Source: Thermoplasmata archaeon (GTDB lineage Archaea; Thermoplasmatota; Penumbrarchaeia; Penumbrarchaeales; Penumbrarchaeaceae). From it: a stretch of 10,038 bases of DNA. The translations under genes were made by a program, and so were the position numbers. This document shows, piece by piece, positions 1-5,526 of the stretch. The stretch spans positions 1-10,038 of the forward strand of contig JAGLEG010000116.1 of the NCBI GenBank assembly GCA_023145185.1, in the 5' to 3' direction. The notes under the pieces are model-generated. The model saw nothing but the letters and a program-made list of their open reading frames with translations. It searched no databases and had not been told where the DNA came from. The stretch's first letter is position 1. Each line of letters begins with the position of its first letter.

Positions 1-726
1 CGTGAAAAAGAGGTCATTGGATTGGTACAGATATACACCGGTGGAACCTGAATTGGTGATGTTGTTATCGATGATCACGGTATTTTTACAAGCCTGAACA
101 TACAGGCCGTTCACGCTGCTGGATATCGCGTTCGACCCTATGAACAGGCCGTCCATGTTGAATGCATCTATCCCGGCGTTGATGTTGGCGTTTATGATAT
201 TCCCCGTTGCGGTTCCATCTACCGAGTTGGAAAGGCGGATACCCTCTACGCTGTTGTTGGATATCGTGTTGTCCCTGAGGCTTATCGACGACGCCCGATC
301 CACGAATATCCCGTAGGAGTTGTTGAAAAGGGAGTTGGATACGGCCGTTACGTTCTCGGCAAAAGATATCTTCAATCCATGGCCGTAATTCGACCCTCCT
401 GGATACGTTGCGTTGAATAGAGAGCAGTTGGAGATGACCATGTGGGAGACCGTGTTCTGGATCAGAATGGAGTGGCTACCGCCCTCGGCGTCTATGGAGT
501 AGCCATCTATTATGAAAGGTGTTTCCGCCGAACCGTCCCCTGGCCACCCTTCCCTCGATGCGTTGTCCAGCAGTGAGGTCTCGTTGGTTATCTCTATCAC
601 GGAGTGGACCTGATATGCCAGGGGGACCGGGGCGGCCAACTCCTGAACGGTGTCACCGTTTATCGGCAGGGCCGGCCCCATGATGATCATGGCCAGAAGC
701 AGTCCAATGAGCCCTCTGTGATACAT
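1..726 (-). CDS. Secreted NosD-type parallel beta-helix protein, N-terminal part (C-terminus beyond window)
   Basis: The first 242 residues are visible and the reading frame is open through base 1, so the C-terminus is missing. ATG at 726 is chosen because AGGGGTG lies 7 bases before it and a TATA-like element lies further up. Residues 5-22 form a hydrophobic signal peptide. Residues 60-80 (GWPGDGSAETPFIIDGYSID) are the entry motif usual in archaeal NosD/PbH1 surface proteins. From about residue 85 the chain is a run of short beta-helix turns: Asn/Ser-rich turns alternate with hydrophobic strands (VISNCSLFN, ISLRDNTISNN, TVIIDNNITN). Such proteins are exported right-handed beta-helices, often modular surface proteins; the ligand cannot be read here. 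Many N-x-S/T sites suggest N-glycosylation. It follows the DnaJ-membrane gene by 73 bases on the same strand but appears to have its own promoter. Fold confident, function unknown. Confidence 0.85.
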   Translation of the reverse strand, partial: MYHRGLIGLLLAMIIMGPALPINGDTVQELAAPVPLAYQVHSVIEITNETSLLDNASREGWPGDGSAETPFIIDGYSIDAEGGSHSILIQNTVSHMVISNCSLFNATYPGGSNYGHGLKISFAENVTAVSNSLFNNSYGIFVDRASSISLRDNTISNNSVEGIRLSNSVDGTATGNIINANINAGIDAFNMDGLFIGSNAISSSVNGLYVQACKNTVIIDNNITNSGSTGVYLYQSNDLFFT

Positions 727-733
727 TATTTGA

Positions 734-773
734 CACCCCTTGTCCATGGTTCAAGAAACTTGGCTGATAATAA
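734..773 (-). promoter_or_regulatory. TATA-like box and Shine-Dalgarno ahead of the beta-helix gene
   Basis: Read on the minus strand, TTATTATC (773-766) is a plausible archaeal TATA box. It would start transcription near 744, giving a leader of about 18 bases that contains AGGGGTG (740-734), 7 bases before ATG 726. The spacing fits, but the box is not a strong match and readthrough from the upstream gene is also possible. Confidence 0.4.
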
Positions 774-799
774 CCTTTTTGGAGCAGTTGTTGAGTCCT

Positions 800-1864
800 T
801 CACCCTACTTTTTTGATGAACGCCAGCTTGAGGTCGTACTCCCTCCTCCTCCTCTCATCGAGCAGATGCTCCTTGGCCTTGTTCACCTTCCTCATCTCCT
901 CCCTTAGCGCTTCCGCGTACAGCGGCCCCATATCGTCCCTGTTCTTATCCGGGTGGTACAGGAGCGCCATCCTCCTGTACGCCCTCTTTATCTCGATGTG
1001 GTTGGCGCCCCTTGGTATCCTCAACACCTGATAGAAGTCCTTCTCCGCGATGAACAGGTCCCCTCTGGTGATGTACACATCCTCCTCATGCACGGATACT
1101 GTCCGCCTGCGATCCGTTACGAACTCCTCGAAGGTCTGGACCGGCTCGCCCCGTTCCATCGGGGGTGCGGCCTCCCTCTCCACAACCTTGAACCCCCCGG
1201 GGTTGGGAGGCTTTACGGCCCTCTGAGCTTCCGTTGGGGCGGGCCTCGGCTGCCTGAAGGGGTTCGGCACCGAGGGGACGGGGGCGAGCAGTATCTCATC
1301 ATCTTCCCCTTTCAGATCCCTTCTCCTCCCGATCATCGCGATCAAGCATGCGGTGTCAAGGGAGAGGAATATCAGGATCAGGGGGACCCCAAGGACGAAG
1401 AAGGGCAGGGAGCTCACAGCGCTCTCAATGGATATCAATATTATCAGGCCGGTGAACATCCCCATTATCATCGATAATATCGCGGGGACCTTTCCCCCAA
1501 GCTTCAGATATGGAAGGGCCATGGCAACGAACGGGAGGCCGAAGGAGAAGGATATTATCACCACCGCCGCCGGCCCCGACATGGCCCCGACCATGAACAC
1601 GAACGGGACCGAGACGACGAGCATCAAGGATACGAAGGTGAGGGCGACATTGCCAACTTTCCTTGCCCCCAGCAACAGGTAGAAGCGCCCTGCAAACAGG
1701 AGCCCGATGCCGGGGAGAAGCAGAAGGACGATCATGGAGATCATCATATCCTGCATGGCATCCTCCGCAACCAGCGACAGGTAGGACACTGCCGCTGTGA
1801 AGAGCATCAGGACAATGTACGCGATAAACTCCCAGGTCAAACCCTTAAGGGTCCTATCTTTCAT
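800..1864 (-). CDS. Six-helix membrane protein with C-terminal DnaJ (J) domain
   Basis: A 354-residue protein. Residues 10-180 hold about six hydrophobic segments (roughly 11-33, 40-59, 69-95, 98-120, 126-147, 152-179). A polar, Pro-rich linker follows (about 180-270). Residues 276-345 are a J domain: DFYQVLRI opening, Arg/Lys-rich helix II, the diagnostic HPD at 304-306, then a basic helix III ending RRREYD. J domains stimulate the ATPase of Hsp70 (DnaK) through HPD, so this one would recruit DnaK to the membrane; the J domain must then be cytosolic. There is no G/F region, zinc finger or substrate-binding domain, so it is not a canonical DnaJ. ATG 1864 has AGGGAG 5 bases before it (1875-1870). 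It lies 46 bases after the FKBP lipoprotein gene on the same strand, and shared transcription is likely. The client and the role of the membrane part are unknown. Confidence 0.85.
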   Translation of the reverse strand: MKDRTLKGLTWEFIAYIVLMLFTAAVSYLSLVAEDAMQDMMISMIVLLLLPGIGLLFAGRFYLLLGARKVGNVALTFVSLMLVVSVPFVFMVGAMSGPAAVVIISFSFGLPFVAMALPYLKLGGKVPAILSMIMGMFTGLIILISIESAVSSLPFFVLGVPLILIFLSLDTACLIAMIGRRRDLKGEDDEILLAPVPSVPNPFRQPRPAPTEAQRAVKPPNPGGFKVVEREAAPPMERGEPVQTFEEFVTDRRRTVSVHEEDVYITRGDLFIAEKDFYQVLRIPRGANHIEIKRAYRRMALLYHPDKNRDDMGPLYAEALREEMRKVNKAKEHLLDERRRREYDLKLAFIKKVG

Positions 1865-1910
1865 ATCCGCTCCCTGAGGGGATAACGCGTTCCAGATAAA
1901 AACGGATTCG

Positions 1911-2681
1911 CTATATCGAGCCGACCAGGGTCAGCGTGAAGAAGAGGACCTCTCCCCCCAGCTCGTGTGCGTCCGGGTCGGTGCCGTAGGCGAGTTCAGG
2001 AGGGACCTGTATGGTCTTGGTCTCCCCATCGCCTGCCAGGGGGTTCAGACCCGGTTTTCTCATCCCGAGAAGCCCCATGTAAAATCCTGTTATGTATCCC
2101 AGCTGCTGGGCGGGGCCAACGTATCTCTCCCCCACCGTTGCGGGGAGGGTTCCGGAATCTATGATCGTTCCTCCGATGTCCCTCAGGGTATACTCCACCA
2201 TCACCTTGTCCCCCTTGGCCCCCACCTCCCCTGTAGTTGAGGTCTCGCATACGATGGTTATGGTGGCGTTCGTTGTCACGGGGGCGTCCTTCATCTCCGC
2301 CGTGACCGTGATGACATCCCCTCCGGAAAGGTCGCTGTAGGTTATCATGATGGGCGCCACATCGCCGGGGGCGAGGCTCAGGGATGAGGTTTCCAGCGAT
2401 ATCGAACCTCCGTCGGAGGTCGCCTCAAGGCTCACCGTCCCGGTCTCGTTCCCCGTATTGTTCACCAGTATGACCCCGTAGTCCCGGGAATCCGAGATCA
2501 TGGTGTACCACACCTCCCCGTCGTACGTGTCGTCCAGGTATGCGAGGCCCACGCCCCAGATCTCCTCGCCCTCGAGGGGGTTCTCGTCATCCCCTCCCTT
2601 ATCTGAGCTGCTTGAGATGCAGCCCGACAGGAGGATCGACCCCGAGATCAGGATCGTAACTATGAGGAGGTTGATCTTCAT
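1911..2681 (-). CDS. Exported lipoprotein with C-terminal FKBP-type peptidyl-prolyl isomerase domain
   Basis: ATG 2681 gives 256 residues beginning with a textbook lipoprotein signal: MKIN, a hydrophobic core, then LSGC with lipidated Cys21. A longer reading to 2789 would bury this signal and cross the promoter region, so it is rejected. After an acidic Ser/Gly-rich linker, residues about 40-150 look like a beta-sandwich of CARDB/Ig type. Residues 157-256 are an FKBP domain: GDKVMVEYTL, the DSG turn, YITGFYMGLLGM, VPPELAYG (227-234) and the closing strand FFTLTLVG. FKBPs catalyse cis-trans isomerisation of Xaa-Pro bonds. Compared with human FKBP12, the Tyr of VEYT, the Asp and the Tyr of AYG are kept, while the pocket Trp is replaced by Phe200. 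It would act outside the membrane on exported proteins. It leads a minus-strand group with the J-domain membrane protein. Confidence 0.85.
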   Translation of the reverse strand: MKINLLIVTILISGSILLSGCISSSSDKGGDDENPLEGEEIWGVGLAYLDDTYDGEVWYTMISDSRDYGVILVNNTGNETGTVSLEATSDGGSISLETSSLSLAPGDVAPIMITYSDLSGGDVITVTAEMKDAPVTTNATITIVCETSTTGEVGAKGDKVMVEYTLRDIGGTIIDSGTLPATVGERYVGPAQQLGYITGFYMGLLGMRKPGLNPLAGDGETKTIQVPPELAYGTDPDAHELGGEVLFFTLTLVGSI

Positions 2682-2730
2682 CGTATCGGTGGGGGCATCC
2701 CGTTCCGGATAGATATGATTTATCACCACA

Positions 2731-2740
2731 TTTATATATA
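2731..2740. promoter_or_regulatory. TATA box between divergent FKBP lipoprotein and MarC genes
   Basis: TTTATATATA is centred about 27 bases before the GTG at 2762. This is the archaeal TATA-to-start distance, so the MarC message is probably leaderless, which agrees with the absence of a Shine-Dalgarno there. The element is nearly symmetrical and could also serve the minus-strand FKBP gene with a leader of about 28 bases. A second weaker A/T element on that strand (2726-2711, GATAAATCATAT) is an alternative for the FKBP gene. Confidence 0.6.
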
Positions 2741-2761
2741 AGATATTGTTCCCACGGAAGC

Positions 2762-3397
2762 GTGGACCTGAACTTTGCCCTGGCAACATTCATAGGCATC
2801 CTGGCCATCGTGAACCCGATGGGGGCGGTCTCCAATTACGTCGCCCTTACCGAAGGTTACAAGAGGAAGGAGAAGAAGGCGGCGGTGAAGAAGGCGGTGA
2901 TCGTCGGCGCTATCGTGCTCCTTGTCTTCGCCTTTATGGGCAGGTTCATCTTCGAGTTCTTCAGCATCACCGTGGATGGGTTCAAGGTCGCGGGAGGCGT
3001 GGTGCTTTTCATGATCGCCATGGACATGGTCAGGGGGATGACGTCGCCGTCCAAGCTCACGGAGAAGGAGAAGATCGACTCCATGGAGAGGGAGCAGATA
3101 GGGATCATCCCCCTGGGGATACCCCTTCTTGCCGGGCCGGGCTCGATATCCACGGTGATGATCACCATGTCAGCCTCGGGCCAGCCGATACTGCTTACCA
3201 CCATGGTCGTGGTCATATCGATAGCCGTCGTCATGGCCATCTCATACCTCATCCTGAGGCAGTCGGACAGGATCTTTATCAAGATCGGCAGGGCCGGAAC
3301 AAAGGCCATCTCGAGGATCATGGGCCTCATACTGGCCACGATAGCGATACAGTTCATAGCAAGCGGTATTATAGGCCTGTTCAACATAACGGTCTGA
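2762..3397 (+). CDS. MarC-family integral membrane protein (UPF0056)
   Basis: A 211-residue protein with about six hydrophobic segments (near 5-28, 44-67, 73-90, 115-136, 142-166, 184-207). Family marks are the N-terminal ATFIGILAIVNPMGAVSNYVALT, with its NPxG motif, and the central PLGIPLLAGPGSIS loop (117-130), a strongly conserved MarC signature. E. coli MarC was named for multiple antibiotic resistance, but that role was later withdrawn; the transported substrate, if any, is not established. The GTG start is chosen because it lies at the leaderless distance from a strong TATA box and gives an N-terminus of normal family form. The stop overlaps the methyltransferase start by one base, so the two are cotranscribed. 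Family confident, function unknown. Confidence 0.9.
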   Translation: MDLNFALATFIGILAIVNPMGAVSNYVALTEGYKRKEKKAAVKKAVIVGAIVLLVFAFMGRFIFEFFSITVDGFKVAGGVVLFMIAMDMVRGMTSPSKLTEKEKIDSMEREQIGIIPLGIPLLAGPGSISTVMITMSASGQPILLTTMVVVISIAVVMAISYLILRQSDRIFIKIGRAGTKAISRIMGLILATIAIQFIASGIIGLFNITV

Positions 3398-4023
3398 TGC
3401 ACGATCCGAAAGTGGCCTGGGACCGGAGATATTCAAGCGGTGTAAAGTGGGGTGGGTCGAAACAGGGGCTCCCCGATCTTGAAACCGGTGCAAGGGTGCT
3501 TGAAATAGGCTGCGGCACGGGGGACAATACGATATCTGCTGTTGGCAGGGGGTGGAGGGTCACGGCGATCGACCTGTCGTCGAAGGGGTTGGATATCGCC
3601 GAAAAGAGGCTGTCGGACAGGGGCCTGAAGGCCGTGCTCCTTGAGAGGGACGCAACCCTTCCTCTCTGTGACCTCGGCCTCTTTGACTGTGTGCTCCTGC
3701 ACCACGTTCTTGGGGCCATGCTTGATGAGGAGAGGAGGAGATGCGTCGAGAACATACTCGAAGTGTTATCTGCAGATGGGGTCATATCCTTCCTCGACCT
3801 GTCTGTTCACGACATGAGGTTCGGAAAGGGAAAGGTGGTGGAGGATGGAAGCTTTCTCAAGGAGGATGGGATCCTCCAGCACTTCTTCACGGAGGAGGAA
3901 GTTAGAGGGCTGTTCTCTGATATGAGGGGCATGGAGATCAGTATTGAAAGCTGGTCACAGAAGGGGAGCCTGAAGAGGTCCCGGATCCACGGGCTGCTCC
4001 AATGGGAAGACGATCGAGAATGA
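3397..4023 (+). CDS. Class I SAM-dependent methyltransferase
   Basis: A 208-residue Rossmann-fold methyltransferase. Motif I is VLEIGCGTG (34-42), which binds S-adenosylmethionine. Motif II ends in Asp59 (VTAIDLSSKG), which would bind the ribose hydroxyls. An acidic residue in ERDAT (84-87) matches the adenine-side motif, and FDCVLLHHVLGAM (97-109) is the motif IV region. The substrate cannot be read; the layout is that of the small-molecule Methyltransf_11/25 type. ATG 3397 overlaps the MarC stop (TGATG) and has no Shine-Dalgarno of its own, pointing to coupled translation. The same frame is open upstream of 3397, but that part lies inside MarC and codes for low-complexity His/Arg/Gly residues, so it is not the N-terminus. 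The stop lies 8 bases from the convergent thioesterase stop. Confidence 0.85.
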   Translation: MHDPKVAWDRRYSSGVKWGGSKQGLPDLETGARVLEIGCGTGDNTISAVGRGWRVTAIDLSSKGLDIAEKRLSDRGLKAVLLERDATLPLCDLGLFDCVLLHHVLGAMLDEERRRCVENILEVLSADGVISFLDLSVHDMRFGKGKVVEDGSFLKEDGILQHFFTEEEVRGLFSDMRGMEISIESWSQKGSLKRSRIHGLLQWEDDRE

Positions 4024-4031
4024 TCAACCCT

Positions 4032-4424
4032 TTACTTTCTCAGGAACACGTCTGGGGCCAGGACGGGCCTCATTGTCTTCGAGTCCACGAATACGCCCCA
4101 CTGCTTGGACCTGGTGCACACCTTCCCGTTCACCTTGAACTCCGCTGCGACGGCCCACCTCATGGAGCTCATCTCCTCCACCCACATCCTGCACTCCACC
4201 TCCTCCAGCAATCTAACGGGCAGCTTGTAATCGATCTCGGAGTGCGCCAGGACGGGAACGCTTCCCATTTCGATCAGATCCCGAAGGTCCACGAACTCGG
4301 ATATCAGGTCGGTCCTGAGGTCCTCCAGCCATCTGAAGTACACCTGGTTGGACATGACCCCCGCGAAATCTATCTCGTAGGTCTGGGCCTTTCTCCTTGT
4401 TACTACTTCCACGGGCTCCGTCAT
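4032..4424 (-). CDS. Hotdog-fold acyl-CoA thioesterase, 4HBT family
   Basis: A 130-residue protein from ATG 4424, the usual length for a single hotdog domain. The hallmark is IDFAGVMSNQVYFRWLEDLR (18-37), which lines up with the 4-hydroxybenzoyl-CoA thioesterase pattern DxxGxxxxxxYxxWxE; Asp19 matches the catalytic Asp of that group. Later strands (AHSEIDYKLPVRLLEEVECRM and AAEFKVNGKVC) fit the sheet. These enzymes hydrolyse acyl-CoA or aryl-CoA thioesters in the cytosol, usually as homo-tetramers. The start at 4424 is preferred over ATG 4451 because GGAGGAG (4438-4432) sits 7 bases ahead of it, and because 4451 lies only about 11 bases from the TATA box, too close to be in the message. The substrate is unknown. 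It is convergent with the methyltransferase and divergent from the carotenoid-type gene. Confidence 0.8.
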   Translation of the reverse strand: MTEPVEVVTRRKAQTYEIDFAGVMSNQVYFRWLEDLRTDLISEFVDLRDLIEMGSVPVLAHSEIDYKLPVRLLEEVECRMWVEEMSSMRWAVAAEFKVNGKVCTRSKQWGVFVDSKTMRPVLAPDVFLRK

Positions 4425-4431
4425 CTGCTGT

Positions 4432-4438
4432 CTCCTCC
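4432..4438 (-). promoter_or_regulatory. Shine-Dalgarno that decides the thioesterase start
   Basis: Read on the minus strand, GGAGGAG (4438-4432) ends 7 bases before ATG 4424. It supports that start over the in-frame ATG at 4451 and the TTG at 4454. With the TATA box at 4464-4459, the predicted transcript start falls at about 4437, so the ribosome site would lie at the very 5' end of a short leader. Confidence 0.55.
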
Positions 4439-4456
4439 AGGCGATCGTCATCAATC

Positions 4457-4467
4457 AATTTATAATT
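4457..4467. promoter_or_regulatory. Shared, near-symmetrical TATA box for divergent thioesterase and CruF-like genes
   Basis: AATTTATAATT reads as a TATA box on both strands (TTTATAAT forward, TTATAAAT reverse). Forward, its centre is about 30 bases before ATG 4493, giving an almost leaderless message. Reverse, it is about 38 bases before ATG 4424, giving a short leader with a Shine-Dalgarno. Only this A/T element lies in the 68-base gap, so the two genes probably share it. Confidence 0.6.
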
Positions 4468-4492
4468 GGCCTAGATGGTTGGGGTTTTCACA

Positions 4493-5263
4493 ATGGTCGA
4501 TAGTGGCAGGTTCACCAACAAGTGGTTCGATTCCAGGACCACGCCGAGGCTGGCGGGGATAGTCGCCGGACTGGTCGTGTTCACATTTATCATCGCCAGG
4601 CTGGTCCCCTCCCGGGGCATCGATGGGTCCTGGATGGACTTTGAGGAAGGAGGGGACTCCTGGCTGATACTCCACGTATTCGAGATGGTCTGCCTGTCGT
4701 TCATGCTGATCTCGATCCTGCACGGATGGAGGCGGTGGGGTTTCAAGAAGGCGTTCTTCTTCTTCTCATTCGCCTTCGTCTACGGTTTCTTCCTCGAGGA
4801 GATCACCGTCTATTTCTCCGGGTACTACGTGTACAACAACGAGGCCTGGCTTCAGATCGGCCACACCATGATGGCGGTGCCCTTCTGCTGGACCGCCATC
4901 ATGTACTCCGTGATCACCCTCATCGAGAGGAATCCCGTTCTGGGGTCGCTGAAGCTGCTTGAGAAGGGGATGCTCGCGGGGGTGCTGGCAGTGTCCATAG
5001 ACATATCCATAGATGCGATCTTCGTTGCGTACGGTATCTGGCACTGGAAGGAGTTCCAGTGGTTCGGGGTGCCGCTTGCGAACTACGCGGCGTGGTTCAT
5101 GGCAGTGGGGGGGATCACGGCGGTCTGGTACGATGTGGACTCCCTTCCCCGCCCCCAGATATTCAAGGAGGTGGGGCTGGCCGTGGGCATGGCCCTGAGC
5201 TACATCTCGCTCCTGTTCTTCGTTCTGGCCATCTATCTGATCTCCAGGTTGTGGTTTCCGTGA
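4493..5263 (+). CDS. CruF-like carotenoid biosynthesis membrane protein (DUF422 type)
   Basis: A 256-residue protein with about seven hydrophobic segments (near 19-38, 57-78, 85-102, 121-143, 159-181, 195-212, 226-251). Residues kept in the CruF/bisanhydrobacterioruberin hydratase family appear in order: Glu102/Glu103, the Tyr-rich SGYYVYNNE loop, VP at 129-130 with Trp133, Asp170 and Asp174, a Trp-rich IWHWKEFQW loop, and FGVPLANYAAW (191-201). In haloarchaea and some bacteria such proteins hydrate or otherwise modify the ends of acyclic C40/C50 carotenoids in the membrane. The exact reaction here is unknown, and no phytoene synthase, desaturase or prenyltransferase lies in the window. ATG 4493 is preferred over 4475, which is only about 12 bases from the TATA box. 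The end overlaps a 70-residue membrane-protein gene. The family rests on recognition of the motif pattern. Confidence 0.65.
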   Translation: MVDSGRFTNKWFDSRTTPRLAGIVAGLVVFTFIIARLVPSRGIDGSWMDFEEGGDSWLILHVFEMVCLSFMLISILHGWRRWGFKKAFFFFSFAFVYGFFLEEITVYFSGYYVYNNEAWLQIGHTMMAVPFCWTAIMYSVITLIERNPVLGSLKLLEKGMLAGVLAVSIDISIDAIFVAYGIWHWKEFQWFGVPLANYAAWFMAVGGITAVWYDVDSLPRPQIFKEVGLAVGMALSYISLLFFVLAIYLISRLWFP

Positions 5264-5472
5264 GGCTATTGGAGGAGCTCTACAACAGGTGGCCCGAGCT
5301 TATGGTGCTCATTGCCCACGTCGGCGGTGCCTTGATATGCATCTACATGAAGAGGTGGGACCTTCTGGTTGTTGGGATCGTGTTCGGCGTCCCCTCCACG
5401 CTTCTGTTCATGGACATCTCACGAAAGGATGGGTGGACGGTCAGGCTTGTGAAGTGGTTGACCAGGCTTTGA
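5260..5472 (+). CDS. Small two-helix membrane protein, translationally coupled to the CruF-like gene
   Basis: A 70-residue protein whose GTG start shares four bases (GTGA) with the CruF-like stop, a classic coupling arrangement. Residues 14-30 (LMVLIAHVGGALICIYM) and 35-52 (LLVVGIVFGVPSTLLFMD) are hydrophobic. The short polar loop between them (KRWD) and the basic C-terminus (SRKDGWTVRLVKWLTRL) suggest both ends lie on the cytosolic side. The last 18 residues could form an amphipathic helix on the membrane. I recognise no family. The overlap, the same strand and the membrane location suggest it assists or stabilises the CruF-like protein; that is inference. A start at the internal ATG (residue 15) would remove the first 14 residues and lose the overlap. 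Confidence 0.65.
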   Translation: MRLLEELYNRWPELMVLIAHVGGALICIYMKRWDLLVVGIVFGVPSTLLFMDISRKDGWTVRLVKWLTRL

Positions 5473-5526
5473 TGGAGTTAAGATGTCAGGGATATCTTTT
5501 GTAATCGATAAGGTCCATTCCGACGC

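Noticed and set aside
953..1477. Plus-strand 174-residue frame opposite the J-domain gene
   Set aside because: It is antisense to a confidently identified gene and has no motif or credible start.
2682..2789. N-terminal extension of the FKBP lipoprotein to 2789
   Set aside because: It would put 36 residues before a perfect lipoprotein signal peptide and would run through the TATA region shared with MarC.
2746..3396. Upstream open part of the methyltransferase frame, as if a 425-residue fusion
   Set aside because: It overlaps MarC completely, is rich in His, Arg, Gly and Asp in the way of out-of-frame GC-rich DNA, and has no domain. The methyltransferase fold starts at 3397.
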